Assembly (NCBI GenBank): GCA_015143295.1
Contig: CM026571.1
Location: 9,118,501 to 9,182,500, forward strand
DNA length: 64,000 nucleotides
Reading direction: 5' to 3'
DNA from: Tetracentron sinense
Lineage: Eukaryota > Streptophyta > Magnoliopsida > Trochodendrales > Trochodendraceae
In this document: piece after piece, positions 38,736-51,862 of the stretch
Layout: the number at the start of each line of letters is the position of its first letter
Position numbering within the stretch: the first letter of the stretch is position 1
Notes under the pieces: model-generated
What the model was told of the DNA's origin: nothing
The model's input: the letters and a program-made list of their open reading frames with translations, nothing else
Databases searched by the model: none
Position numbers and translations under genes: made by a program

Positions 38736-38827
38736 CTAGGAAGCACGAATATTTTGAAAATGAAAACGTACCCATATTGCCGTACCTTATTATTGTTGTA
38801 TCGTATCAACGTACCCGTGCTTCCTAC
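38736..38827. mobile_element. 92-bp MITE related to 24871-25489
   Basis: It begins CTAGGAAGCACG and ends CGTGCTTCCTAC, with near-identical 8-bp flanks ATAATAAG (38728-38735) and ATGATAAG (38828-38835). The interior keeps GTACCC and CGTATC words of the larger relative. Confidence 0.7.
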
Positions 38828-39182
38828 ATGATAAGTAATCCGTGTACTGGAAAGCACTAGATAGCTTCTTAGCCAAAAAGAGAGGAAAAAAAACAAGTGA
38901 GGGAAGTCGTTGGAGGGGGTTATAGCTAACAAAGATACCTGTGTGTTTGGTGGATGAAAGGGCATTTCTTCTGTTTTGTCCCTAAGCATTGAAATTAGGA
39001 ACAAGTCTAACACACCCAACTTTCCTAGGATGATAAAAATGCTTTTTGTTCAATGCTCCACTCTCCTCCTATTCTCTAAATCTAATTGGCTGCTAAAATG
39101 ATAGCAATCCCCAAATTCCCATTTCCACATCCATACCCTTTTTGTTCTTCACAGCATCAACAGCTTTGACCTAACTAAACGC

Positions 39183-39188
39183 CACGTG
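39183..39188 (+). promoter_or_regulatory. G-box / ABRE-like CACGTG upstream of TCP
   Basis: GCCACGTGTCA, an extended G-box of the kind bound by plant bZIP and bHLH factors, lies about 88 bp upstream of the putative TATA box. Function is inferred from position only. Confidence 0.4.
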
Positions 39189-39270
39189 TCATGATCTTGT
39201 AGGTTCCTTGAATTGCCGGATCGATGTAGGGCCGTTGATTTTTAGGGAGGTGTATGGTACTTTGTTTTTT

Positions 39271-39278
39271 TATATATA
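39271..39278 (+). promoter_or_regulatory. Putative TATA box of the TCP gene
   Basis: TATATATA follows a T-rich run, about 207 bp upstream of the chosen start codon, implying a leader of roughly 180 nt. Confidence 0.5.
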
Positions 39279-39484
39279 TGGATGAGTTTGGCAGAGCGGA
39301 AAGAAAGTTCTCTCTCTCTTTGCTCTTTGGTAGGAATCGGAAATGATAAAAAGGGGCTTCTAGGGTTTGAAGATAGCTCTTCTGTTTCTCGAAAAAACCC
39401 TCTTCTTTGGCTAGTTTTTTTTTCTGCAACAAAAGCTCTGAAAACCCTCGTTTTCTCTGGTTTTTCTTCTGGGTTTGGTGGGAG

Positions 39485-40570
39485 ATGGCGTCGATTGAGA
39501 AGCAGGAGGTTGAGGAAGAAGAGGATAGAGGGAGTACTGATCTGAGAATGAGCGGTGGAGGAGGAGGAGAGGAAGCCATTAGTAACAGCAACGAAGACAA
39601 CGTTCTATCTTTCGATCCACCTGCATCAGCTCTGCAACTTGGGTCTTTGAAAGAAGAGCCAGACGTTGAGGAAAGATCGCCGCCGATTGGGGGTTTGCCG
39701 GTAGTTCAGATTCCGATGTCTATGCCTACGTCGATGCAGATTAGAAAACCTGTTGCTCCCGGTAAGAGGGCATCGACGAAAGACCGTCACACAAAAGTCG
39801 AAGGCCGTGGCCGGAGAATCAGGATGCCGGCGACCTGTGCGGCCAGAATCTTTCAACTGACTCGAGAACTCGGTCACAAATCCGACGGCGAGACCATTCG
39901 TTGGCTACTCGAGCACGCAGAATCAGCTATAATCGCAGCTACAGGAACCGGTACAGTCCCTGCAATCGCCATGTCTGTTGGAGGAACCCTCAAGATTCCA
40001 ACCTCGTCTTCGACTCCGGAGGGAGAAACCACTAAGAAGAAGAGAAAACGACCGTCAACAAGTGAGTATTATGATGTTAACGACAGAGCTTCGATTTCTT
40101 CTGGTCTCGCTCCGATTGGCGCTACAGCGGTTGCTGCTGCGCCTCAAGGGCTTGTGCCCATGTGGGCTGTTAGCAATGGAGGAACAGTCATTCCTTCCAA
40201 CGCCGTCGCTGCAGGAACTTTTTTCATGATCCCGCCTTCAACAGCCATTGCTGGACCTTCAAACCAGCCCCAGCTATGGACTTTTCCGACTGCTGCGACG
40301 CCTCTTATCAACATATCTGCAAGACCCATTTCGTCTTTCATATCAGCGATGCAGCCCGGAATTAATTTGGCTTCCGGCGTCGAAGTTCATGCTCCGTCTT
40401 CAGTCTCCGGTGGAGCGAAATCGGCTAAAACATCCACCATGGCCCCAAGTTCAAGTTCTACCACTCCTACTCAGATGCTTAGAGACTTCTCTTTAGAAAT
40501 TTACGACAAACAAGAGCTTCAGTTAATGGGTCGCTCTGCAAATCCCCAGACACCCTCTTCAAAGTCATGA
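39485..40570 (+). CDS. Class I TCP transcription factor, intronless, complete
   Basis: DNA-binding nuclear regulator of cell growth and proliferation of the TCP (TB1/CYC/PCF) family. The 361-residue product has an acidic N-terminus ([10 protein letters not shown]), a [10 protein letters not shown] motif at about 55-64, and the non-canonical basic helix-loop-helix TCP domain at about 97-153, reading [20 protein letters not shown], with the redox-sensitive Cys118 typical of class I. After the domain, [16 protein letters not shown] resembles the TCP9/TCP19 group. The C-terminal half is Ala/Ser/Pro-rich and ends QTPSSKS. No R domain or miR319-like site was noticed, as expected for class I. The frame is open upstream to an ATG at 39407, adding 26 Phe/Trp-rich residues; I prefer 39485, which starts a conventional acidic N-terminus. 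The exact orthologue is uncertain. Confidence 0.95.
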   Translation: MASIEKQEVEEEEDRGSTDLRMSGGGGGEEAISNSNEDNVLSFDPPASALQLGSLKEEPDVEERSPPIGGLPVVQIPMSMPTSMQIRKPVAPGKRASTKDRHTKVEGRGRRIRMPATCAARIFQLTRELGHKSDGETIRWLLEHAESAIIAATGTGTVPAIAMSVGGTLKIPTSSSTPEGETTKKKRKRPSTSEYYDVNDRASISSGLAPIGATAVAAAPQGLVPMWAVSNGGTVIPSNAVAAGTFFMIPPSTAIAGPSNQPQLWTFPTAATPLINISARPISSFISAMQPGINLASGVEVHAPSSVSGGAKSAKTSTMAPSSSSTTPTQMLRDFSLEIYDKQELQLMGRSANPQTPSSKS

Positions 40571-40783
40571 GAAGGGGAGATAGGGTTAACGTTCAGAACC
40601 GAAAAGAAAATTGGTTTTTGTGATCTGGGTTTTGCGATTCAGGTGGTTTTTTCTTAGCTTTTCGTCTCGTCTACACAGCAAAAGCTTCCGCCATTAACGA
40701 CCTTCTTCTGAGCTCTCTCTATTTCTTTATTTTTTTCCCCAGAACCAGAGAGGAGTCAGCACGGGCAAACTTAATTAGGTTAT

Positions 40784-41001
40784 CACGTGTAATTAGGGGT
40801 CGTGTTTGGCGGAGGACTCTGTTTGGGAAGAAGAACGATCCCCAATGTCCATGGAGGGGTTAGCACGTGCGCACGTGATTTGGTATGGGATACGCACGTG
40901 TGAAGTGGGGTCGGGTTAGGCGGAGCAGTCTGTTGGGGGGTGGTGGGGTCAAGAAGCGAGGTGAGTAGTGGTCATGTGGGTCACCATCTGTTTGTCACGT
41001 G
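40784..41001. promoter_or_regulatory. Cluster of five CACGTG motifs downstream of TCP
   Basis: CACGTG occurs at 40784, 40864, 40872, 40895 and 40996, within 218 bp and starting 213 bp after the TCP stop codon. The region is GC-richer than its surroundings. It could be a distal or 3' enhancer, or a promoter of an unseen transcript. No coding sequence follows directly. Confidence 0.5.
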
Positions 41002-42555
41002 ATGGCAGGCGCGTGCCTCTAGGTTTTGTGGGCCCAACCGTTCTCACCACTCTCGAGGCGGCCGCGGTGGTCCCGGGGAAGCCCTATAGGGTTGGTTTGA
41101 TCGAGGTGTGATAGGGAAAAGCTAGGCTGGAAATTGCCGGCACGCATTTGCTGCTTAGCTGTTGGTGGGGACCGTTTGATCATTTATTGGACGCCTGGAA
41201 GAAAGAAAGCAATTTCCTTCATCGTCGGTCCTGGTGAAGTTGTGAAATGTGGTGGATCCCTTGTATAGCGTAGCGTGATAGATTTGCCTCTAACTGATGT
41301 TTACTTCTCTATGGATTTTTCTCTTTGTTTTGAAGGAACCAGTAGTTATTTAAATTTCAAATTCTATTGTAATTTCTGTGGGGCTTGATCATTTTTAGTG
41401 CCGATCCTTTTTTGGGCATATTTGTAGTGGTCCATCCAAAATGTGGGCCCATTGTTAAGACGGCCTCAAATGATGGTGCGTGCACTTTTTTCCATTGTGG
41501 GTCTTTCCTGGACCGTGGCCCGTGAGAGAGGGTACTTATCTGGGAGCATGAATCAGCTGCAATCTCTAATTGCAGAGAGAAACAATGCTGGACCAATCTA
41601 ATAGCTCCACATCACTGAACAAGCTGTCCGCTTATTCTGTCGATTTGGTATGTAGTAGCTTTTTTGGCTGCAATATTCGTTGCTTGCAGCTGATTGGACA
41701 AACCGTCGAGGGTAGCAGCCAGTCCATGAAAGACGATGATGTGGGATCAGGTCATGTGCATGAGATGTGGGGTCATGCGGATGGGATGTTTATTTTGATC
41801 TAAACAGTGGAGGAGTTGAGTGTGGGGCCATGAATGTTATATGAGAAGCAAATTGTTTGGCCATTTGTGTGACTGTGAGCGAATATAGAGGCGATGCTTA
41901 TCACAAACATTGTATGGTGGTGTGGGTCCACGGTACCACCACCACCACCACCACCACCACCAATTCCCTAAATAGTTTGGACCGACCCTCTCTTCTAGGA
42001 TGGACCATCGACCTAAATTTAATAGACAGATCTTATGATCCAAACCGTGATTTCATTAGATGGATACAACTAATTTTTTAGTTGTGGATCCACCTTTGTA
42101 ACTCATCAAGATTCAAGATATAGCAATTTAGACGGTGGACGTAGCATTAATCGGGCTGTTTACATATAATTTTCGTTGAATTAAAAAGGTAACATATGCG
42201 TGATGTATAGACACAATATTGTCTATAAGTCGCTCGGTTGAACGATATGTAACACTGTCCATTAAAAATATATATATATATATATATATATACTAGTCGG
42301 CGGCACGTGAGAGAGGGTAAGGGGAGGGATCAGGAAGAGGGACCTTAGTGAGTATTTTTCAGAATATTTTGGGTATAAAAACTTAAGGAACATTTTGGAT
42401 TTAAAAAAATGTGAGTGATATGTTTGTTATAAAAATATGATGTAGAGACATTTTGAGAAATATAAACCTTTAGGGGAATTTTGGGTATAACAAAGAAAGG
42501 GACGGGTGGAGCCTTTGCGAGACATTATTCTTTTGAAGCATTTTGTTAAGAGAGT
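41002..42555. other. Intergenic with microsatellites
   Basis: Includes an ACC trinucleotide run (about 41934-41961), which creates false open frames on both strands, and a TA run (about 42269-42291). No gene recognised. Confidence 0.5.
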
Positions 42556-43328
42556 GAGTCTGGTTACGCCACCGAGGTCGCAATGTGTCCCTTTTAACAC
42601 TCCTTAACTATGTTAAGAATCACCCACCCCTAAATTTCAATGACTTATCCTTAGTTTTTAGAAAAAAAAAAAGAAAAAAATTTAACCCCAAGAGTTATTG
42701 AATTTTAATCACGGTTTAAAAAAATTAATATTTTTTTTCTAAAAACCAGGGATAACTGGGTGAACCCTAAGGGTGGGTGAATCTTAACCATAGTTAGAGT
42801 CCAGTTATGCCCTTGAGGTTACCATGTGTCTCTTTTGACACCCCTTTGCTATGGTTAAAATTCACCCACTCTTAAAGTTAACCCACCTATCCTTGGTTTT
42901 TTTTTTTTTTAAAGTATGAAAATAAAATTTCACCCCAGGAGTTAGTGAATTTTACGCAGGGTTTAAAAAAATTAATATTTTATAAAAACCAAGAATAAGT
43001 GGGTGAAACCTAGGAGTGGGTGAATCTTAACCACAGTTGGAGTTCAGTTATGCCCTTGAGGTTGCCATGTGTCTCTTTTGACACTCCTTAACTGTGATTA
43101 AGATTCATCTACCCATAAGTTCAACCACCTCTCCTTGGTTTTTAGACAAAAAAAAAAAGATTTTAAACTCTGGTTAAAATTCATTAAGTCTTAAGATTAA
43201 TTTTTTTATTAGATATGTTTTTTCTAAAATCCAAGGATAAATGGTTGAACCCTAAGATTAGGTGAATTTTAACCACAATTAAGGAGTGTTAAAAGAGACA
43301 CATGGTGAGCTCTCGCGTAACCGAACTC
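42556..43328. mobile_element. Head-to-tail trimer of the long-TIR MITE
   Basis: Three units start at 42556, 42797 and 43040 (period 241 and 243). Each begins GAGT, then GGTTACGCC or AGTTATGCC, a GAGGTYRCNATGTGTCYCTTTT block and a GGTTAARATTCA block, with the inverted half following. Only the outermost right end (TAAAAGAGACACATGG and GCGTAACCGAACTCC, about 43290-43328) is complete; the internal junctions lack the outer part of the right repeat. Confidence 0.8.
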
Positions 43329-44019
43329 CAAGACCGTAGAGAATAACGGATAATATTTGAATTAAGCAAAACCTTTAATCAAGTGTTTGTCTTATAAAAT
43401 GATTATGATAAAGGTAGTTTAAGAATTTTGAAAATTTTCATCTGCGTTTAAGAACAAGAAGAAAGAATAGATAAAAGTCAAATGGTAAAAGATAGTTTTG
43501 GAATTAAGTTAAAACCAATCAAAAATGTAAGATTTAACTTTAAATATAGCAAAGGGCAGTTTTGAAAATAAACAATATTTTAATCTACGTTTATAACACC
43601 CTCATTCCCATTATAATAGTAATAGATTTTTCTCCCTTAATAAATGGTAAAAGATTAAATTGATTTGAGATGTCTAGGCTCTTTAACCGGACGTCGAAAA
43701 TGTCTCTTTCAACACTTCCTTAGTATTAACCCCTATTAATCTATCGCAACTTAAGTTATAGTTTTCGTGATAGGCATAATAGACATTTTCAATTAAGTTA
43801 GTATCTTTTTTAGACCCTAGAGAGTTAATTTACACATATACCAGATTTGTGTGTCAACTTAAAAAAATTGGTGAAGGAAGATTCACAATTTTTTTAATGG
43901 GTAAAAAAATTACCTCTCATGCTCAAACAGAGGGTGGAACCGGGGCCTGTCCCTCAACTTTAAAAATAAATAAATTATTTTATTTAATGAGGCATAGTCA
44001 TTAGGCAAGTGGGCTTGAA
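43329..44019. other. Intergenic, no gene recognised
   Basis: AT-rich sequence without a delimited element. Confidence 0.45.
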
Positions 44020-44753
44020 TAGGGTGTATATGAGCTGAGCTTGACCAAGTTTGAGCTTGGCTTGAATATGCTCGACCTCGGCTTGAGTTTGATTCGAGCT
44101 TGAATGTTTAGGCTTGAGCTTGGCTTGAACGAGCTTGATTGAGTTCAAGCTCCATTTTTTTTTGGTCGTAAAGCTTCATTTGAGCTCAAATTTTAATTTA
44201 ACTCGAGTCCAGGTTGGCTTAAGCTTGATCCACAAAATTATTTTTAATTTTATGCTATTTTAAAAAGTTTTTATTAATAAAGTAGAATACAAAAAACTAC
44301 AAAAAATAAATACATCCATATACTAAAATAAGATTTGGGTTAGTCCTTCGATCCAACGAGCAGAGAATTAGAGCTTTTAACTTAACATTTTTTGTTATTA
44401 TTTTTATTTTTTAAAATTTATTTATCACAAATTAAAATTATTAAAATCTATGATAAGGAAAGTTAAAAATATTATTTGTACTAATATAAATAATATTATC
44501 AAAAAATACTATATATATAATATATAATATTTCGAGTTGAGCCAAGCACAAGTCAAACTGAGCCCTAAACAAGCCAAGCTTAGAGTTGAATCATATCAAA
44601 TAAGGTTTGGCTTGAGGTTGACTTGTTTAAACATTCGAGTTTAAATTAAAGTTTCACTTGATTCGTTCGAACTTGAAATGCTAGCTTTAGTTTGGCTCAA
44701 ACTAGTCGAGCTAAGTTGAGCAGATGAGCTAGCTTGACTTGAATGCAACCCTA
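44020..44753. mobile_element. hAT-like MITE, TAGGG termini, GCTTGA-rich arms
   Basis: The ends TAGGGTGTAT and, inverted, TAGGGTTGCAT are flanked by GGCTTGAA (44012-44019) and GGCCTGAA (44754-44761), 7 of 8 identical. The arms are arrays of GAGCTTGA/TCAAGCT words around an AT-rich middle. Confidence 0.75.
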
Positions 44754-45015
44754 GGCCTGAACTTTGGAAAATAAAATATATATTTCAATTTATGTTATTA
44801 TAATTATTTAACAAGACATAGTTATTGGACAGTGGGGCTTGAACAAAATATAATTTTTATACAATGGTATTTAACTTTTTAACAGGGCATAGCCATAGGG
44901 TAAGGAGACAGTTGCCCTTGTAAATAAGGAAAAATAATACCAGTATCATATATGTATGGACGAAATGACTCACGAACTCATTGGGTGGGGGGGTTACGCC
45001 TTTCATCTCCTATTT

Positions 45016-45342
45016 GTACTTGCCTAAACATTCTCTACAAAATCATTGACAATTACTACTATTTTCAATCAATCATTGTGTGCCTTCACATTAAAATCCT
45101 CGCTCTTGCCCAACTCAAACACAACACATAATTACTATTTTTGATTTTATTTTTCTTACTTGGGGGGTGTTAGTACTTGCCTAAACATTCTCTACAAAAT
45201 CACAATTACTACTATTTCCAATCAATCATTATGTGCCATCGCATTAAAATCCTCACTCTTACCCAACTCAAACGCAACACAGCCCAACTCAAACACAACA
45301 CATAATTACTATTTTTGGTTTTATTTTTCTTACTTGGGGTGT
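45016..45342. repeat. 157-bp tandem duplication upstream of peroxidase
   Basis: Unit 1 is 45016-45172 and unit 2 45173-45342. Both start GTACTTGCCTAAACATTCTC and end at TTTTTCTTACTTGGGG. Unit 2 has an additional short internal duplication of CCCAACTCAAACGCAACACA. Confidence 0.9.
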
Positions 45343-45379
45343 CCCGGTCCATTTAGATCAAGACTAATCGTAAGGATAC

Positions 45380-45490
45380 CACAATAACTTGCAAATCATA
45401 CTCATTGGGCAAGTTGGGGGACGGGCTCGAACTCACGACCAAGTTGATACTCCCACAGCCTTTGCATCATCGGCTCATCGCACCTCGTGC
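45380..45490 (-). mobile_element. Possible tRNA-derived SINE head fragment
   Basis: On the minus strand a B-box-like GAGTTCGAGCCC (near 45425-45436) is preceded by TGAGCCGATGATG, which loosely resembles an A box. No tail or body could be followed. Confidence 0.3.
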
Positions 45491-45698
45491 GGGTATTATT
45501 TTAGGTTGTTTCTCTACAGTAAAATTGCAGTACATCTATTCTTCTTCTGTGCTTTTTAAATGAAAATCCAGTACATATCATATACAGAATAAAGATGTAC
45601 TCCATCCATCTCTCACCAACCGTACAACTCTCACAAACAAACTAGAAAAAACCAAACAGTCTTTCTTTTGCAGTACTACTGTTACGCATTGGTGGCAA

Positions 45699-45770
45699 GG
45701 GGGTGTCAAAGGAGACACGTGGCGACCTCTAGGGGTTATAACCGGATGTGCCACATCCGGTTATAACCGG
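45699..45770. mobile_element. Isolated right end of long-TIR MITE with perfect hairpin
   Basis: GGGTGTCAAAGGAGACACGT and GACCTCT match the right arm of the element at 59957-60314. A perfect 16-bp hairpin follows (45734-45749 with 45753-45768, 3-nt loop) built from GGTTATAACCGGATGT. The remaining arm is not present nearby. Confidence 0.7.
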
Positions 45771-46321
45771 AGAGGATTTGCACCCGCAGGCATTTGACAT
45801 TGATATTTTTGGATTAGAGTGTAAATTCCTTACAAACAAAGCATTTCTGTATACCATTCTACATCACAATCAACACAGAACCATGACTGGGCCTAAAAAA
45901 TCTACACCAATCAGATGATCCTAACCATCAGTAATCCAAAAAAAAAGGCAATAGGCTGCATGCTTGGTGGGCCATCCATGGAAGAACTGCCCATCAATTG
46001 GGTACTATACAAATACTTTGTTTGTGAAAGCTTATACAGGAATTCTTAAACAACCAACTACAACGTAGGTGTTCCAGCAAGATACAGGAATTCTTAGCTA
46101 GACAATGCTTGTTCTCAAAGCAGTGAAAGCACAACAGAAAGAGCTTCTAATTACCATGGTTGGTTCCTTTCTTGAGTAACTTGAAAGTCTACTTTAAATG
46201 GATAATATATTTGATTGAATTGATAACTATATATACTGCTATGGTTTCATGCAACTCCCATCATTTCTGTACTACTTTCATTTTATTTTATTTTACTTTT
46301 CTTGGCTTCATCCAAAATAAA
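45771..46321. other. Peroxidase promoter region
   Basis: A direct repeat ATACAGGAATTCTTA lies at about 46034 and 46081. No unambiguous TATA box. An ATG at 46160 is in frame with the peroxidase and opens a possible N-terminal extension, treated as 5' UTR. Confidence 0.4.
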
Positions 46322-48246
<1,925 letters not shown>

Positions 48247-50343
48247 TTCAGATAGAGCGAACAAGCGATAGAGTTCAGTAATGAGCCAATATTTTTATTG
48301 AAAATTTTCTTTTTCTGGTAAGAATAATGTACCATTGAAGATGTTTAGATGGTTTTGAGATTGAATAAATGTAACCTTTTTTACCCAATCTTACAATATC
48401 AAATCATGTAAAAGCTATTAAAAAAACTAAGTCTTAAATCATTTCATACCATTTGTGAAGTTCCGATTCAGACATTTGAATAGGTTAAAAGGTCAGTTTA
48501 TCATCACATTAATCACAGAATAATTAATTTATGGTTCAAAATTTGATCAATCTAGGAATCTACCATAATATATAAAATGAACAATTCATTCATCAAGAAT
48601 GAAGAGGAACAAGCATTGTGATGGCGGTTAAGGTTTAAGATAAATGGTAAATTTATTTCATTAAATACAATAGAAAATTTTGATTTTAATATCATTTTTT
48701 TAATAAAAAAAAGGTGTCTAAATGATGAATCCCGACCCTAGTCACAGAGTTCCAAAACTCTCACGGATAAAGTGACATGTGTCGTAGCTTTTGCAACCAG
48801 TTGAGGCACAACCTTAAAAGAATGAGAAACTTATTGTTTTAACCGGTTATAGCGACAACTCGTTTCACTTCAGTAGTGAGAGTTTAGAAAAATTTTAAAT
48901 TCTGAGACTAGACTTAGCATTCCTCCAAACCAAATTAGTCATTGAGGATAGTTTTAGTGAAAAAGGTGTCATATTAAAGAATTGAAGTATACTAGGAGAA
49001 CTGAATTAAAACCTAGAATCAGAAGGATGCATTTTCAGCCAAGCTTTAATATATTTTTGGACAAGAGTTAGTTTTCACTTCAAACAACATTTATAATTTG
49101 AATCATGTCAATTGGGTTCTAACTTTTCTGGTCATAAACAAACCTCATGGAGGAATGCATAAAATCGACATTCCTTATGGGATTTATAATTTGAAGATGA
49201 TAGCATGATCGATTCAGATTTTTACCTTGTAAAAACATTAATTCCGGAGAATAATCAAAAATATTGAGAGTGTCGAACCACGAAGACTGCGTTGGTTATA
49301 TTGCTTAATTGTTAAGATTGATTTTGATTTAATGGTGAACACAAGAGGTTTTGGTTTGTACTTAAAAATCGTAAATTACTCTAAATGCTAAGAACAGGTA
49401 AAATTTGATAAGAATTCAAGAGAAAGGAACTTAGGGTATTGAATCCACCACTAGCCTACTGACATGGATTTATTGCATTCAATCCGAGAATTATTATTTG
49501 CAATTGATTACGATTAATTGTGATTATAAGTCTCAATTTGAATCATTAAATAGATCAAGTACACAGACCTTATGTGACCTATCTTTTGTTGACACGAATC
49601 GTCCACATTATACTAATTAATCTTATCTAGATGCTATTCGAATACTTGTACAAAGAGCTCCATTGCATATCATTCATACATAAAATCATAGAAGTCACAT
49701 ATGAATTGATTTCAATCTAAAAGAAGGTGATTCCTAAGATAAGGATTAACTTTATTAAGATTGAATGTAAACTTTATCATTGATTGCCAAAGACAACCCT
49801 CAAAATATGCAATCATATTTTACAAATAATAAAACCCTAAAAAGAAATACAAAAATCAACGTTACTTGGCTATGGTTTCATCGAAATCCTAGATGAGAGA
49901 TTAGTTGTTCATGGGGGAAGGAGTAAATGTCATAGATGGTGAAGACTCCATACTCCAAATCCTTCCAAAGCTCTTCTTCTGATGAAAATCCTACAGATTC
50001 TGAACCCTAGGCAAGGCCTTAGCATTTTCTATTTATAGGGCATTAAGGATTTCTAAATAGGGTTCACTTTTTAGATCCGTGCACACATCCCGAGGTTCGA
50101 AAACACCGATCTTCGATCGATTAGGTCTTTTTGAGTTTCTGCTATCGATCACCTTGGACAGTCCGATCGATCGGTCTGTCATGAATTTTTCTTCAATACT
50201 TCTATTGTTTCTTGATCGATCGCTCTGTGTAGTGCGATCTGTCGGACTCCGATCGAATATCAAGTTGAACCTGTGATCGATCGGACTGAGCAATTCTACT
50301 TGGTCTTTCTCCTTGATCTATTTCTCTTTTGTCCTGACTTGGT
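48247..50343. other. Intergenic; probable retrotransposon-derived sequence
   Basis: The first part is peroxidase 3' UTR. From about 49400 to 50343 the DNA looks like retrotransposon non-coding sequence. CGATCGATCG-type palindromes recur at 50113-50280, and a TATTTATAGGG lies at 50030; both resemble, on the opposite strand, features of the LTR at 56610-59144. Ends were not delimited and no polyprotein remains. Confidence 0.4.
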
Positions 50344-50712
50344 TAAGGCTCTTCTAAGTTTTCACATCTCGTAAACCCTTAAGTTTATTCTATTTCATTC
50401 TCATGAACCTGAATTGATAAACACTATCAAGTGGAATAAAATAGCTTTAAAACGAACTTTAAGGAATTAACAAGTATAGTTTGAGGTGCGTAAATGTGTA
50501 ACAATTAGTACCGATCATAGCATTTAAAAGCGAAGAGAGATAAAGGCATGCCAAGAAATCAAAAGTGTGCTGCAATCAAAATTATGGGCTAAGATTGAAT
50601 TTCTATTAGCCATTGGGAAATTTCATTTTTTTTTATGCTTGTCCAATATGGATTTGTAAAGTGAGAGGACCGTATGCCACATCACAAGAGAAACTACTAC
50701 CAATCTATTGAA

Positions 50713-50934
50713 AATGACATTAGATTGTCTCTGACAGATGTCAGAAAAATGGTCTTAGGCTCCACACATCATGCGACATGTAGCGATTAAGAGGGGAGAA
50801 GTCATTTCATTTTCTCCCCTTGTTTTTGACTTCTCCCCACTTGATATCTCACCCTTTTTATCGCCACATATCGCATGATGTGTGGAGCCCGAGAACAATT
50901 TTCTGGCATTTGCTAGAGACAATCTGATGCCATT
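50713..50934. mobile_element. MITE shared by both subtilase flanks (copy 1)
   Basis: Inverted ends AATGACATTAGATTGTCTCT and AATGGCATCAGATTGTCTCT, plus inner GGCTCCACACATCATGCGA pairs. The core has the GAAGTCATTTCATTTTC block. The orthologous element in copy 2 is 59517-59739, so insertion predates the duplication. Confidence 0.75.
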
Positions 50935-51308
50935 GAGAATAATGTTTTCACTCCCTAGGACTTGATCTTGGTCCCTCTCAAATAAGATAAGGGACAACTT
51001 CGTCAACTAAGTTAAATGACATGCAGGTGTCAAAAAAATTTAATATCTTAAAGTAGCGATGACTGCGATGTAAATACCCTCTAGTAGATGAGTTTTAAAG
51101 ACAACATTTTTCTCCAAGAGTGGACTTTTTTTTTCAATATTTAAAATCCCCTCTTAAAATGTCTGTATAACAAAATGAACTTTTCTACGTAGACTGGAAG
51201 CTTGAACCAAATAGGGCTGGGCACAAGCTGCATTTATTCGCATGTCCCAGGCACACATTAGGGTATTGCAAAAGTTTTGGGATTTTGCTTCGGCCTAGGA
51301 TTCTCTTT

Positions 51309-51561
51309 GGCTGATGCCAGTAAAGTGGTCTCCGGCCACTACACATTAAGCAACATGTGGCATGAAAAAAAAGGGGGAGAAGTCATTCATTTTCTCCCTT
51401 AATTTTGACTTCTCCATATCTGTCCCTCTTTATCTCATTATTTATATTGTCATATGTCAAATAATGTGTGGAGAAGTCAAAATCATGGGCCATAAAATGA
51501 CTTCCCCAATCACATGTCACTTAATGTGTAGTGGCCCGAGACCACTTTTCTAGCTTAGCCA
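51309..51561. mobile_element. Related MITE shared by both flanks (copy 1)
   Basis: Inverted AAAGTGGTCT-type ends with inner GGCCACTACACATTAAG pairs. It has the same GAAGTCATTCATTTTCTCCC core as its neighbour. The equivalent in copy 2 is 60464-60717. Confidence 0.7.
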
Positions 51562-51862
51562 GGCCTTTTGCTTCACTGAGACTGCCCTGGCAACACGAGA
51601 TTTAGTATTGTATCGAATCGTGAGCATTTTTTAACAACATTAATTCAATGCTGGCCAGGACGGTCGCATATCTTGCACCGAGCCCTATTTGGTGCAAGCC
51701 TAGTCTATCTTGCCTATTTTTAATGAAAAACCATTGGCGTATCTGTAGGAGGATAAAAAATTTGGGTTGACTTAAACAAGATTAATCCATGGGTTTTCTT
51801 GAAATATGAAATATTGGGGAGGTGTTTGGATACTTCTGTTGTTTAATCTCCCCTGTAACTAA

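Noticed and set aside
38591..39019. 142-codon open frame on the minus strand
   Set aside because: It includes translation of an AT microsatellite and the 92-bp MITE; no recognisable protein family.
39175..39600. 141-codon open frame opposite the TCP 5' region
   Set aside because: It is antisense to a well-supported gene and promoter; no family similarity.
41857..42081. Open frames with poly-Thr / poly-Trp runs
   Set aside because: Created by an ACC trinucleotide microsatellite on both strands.
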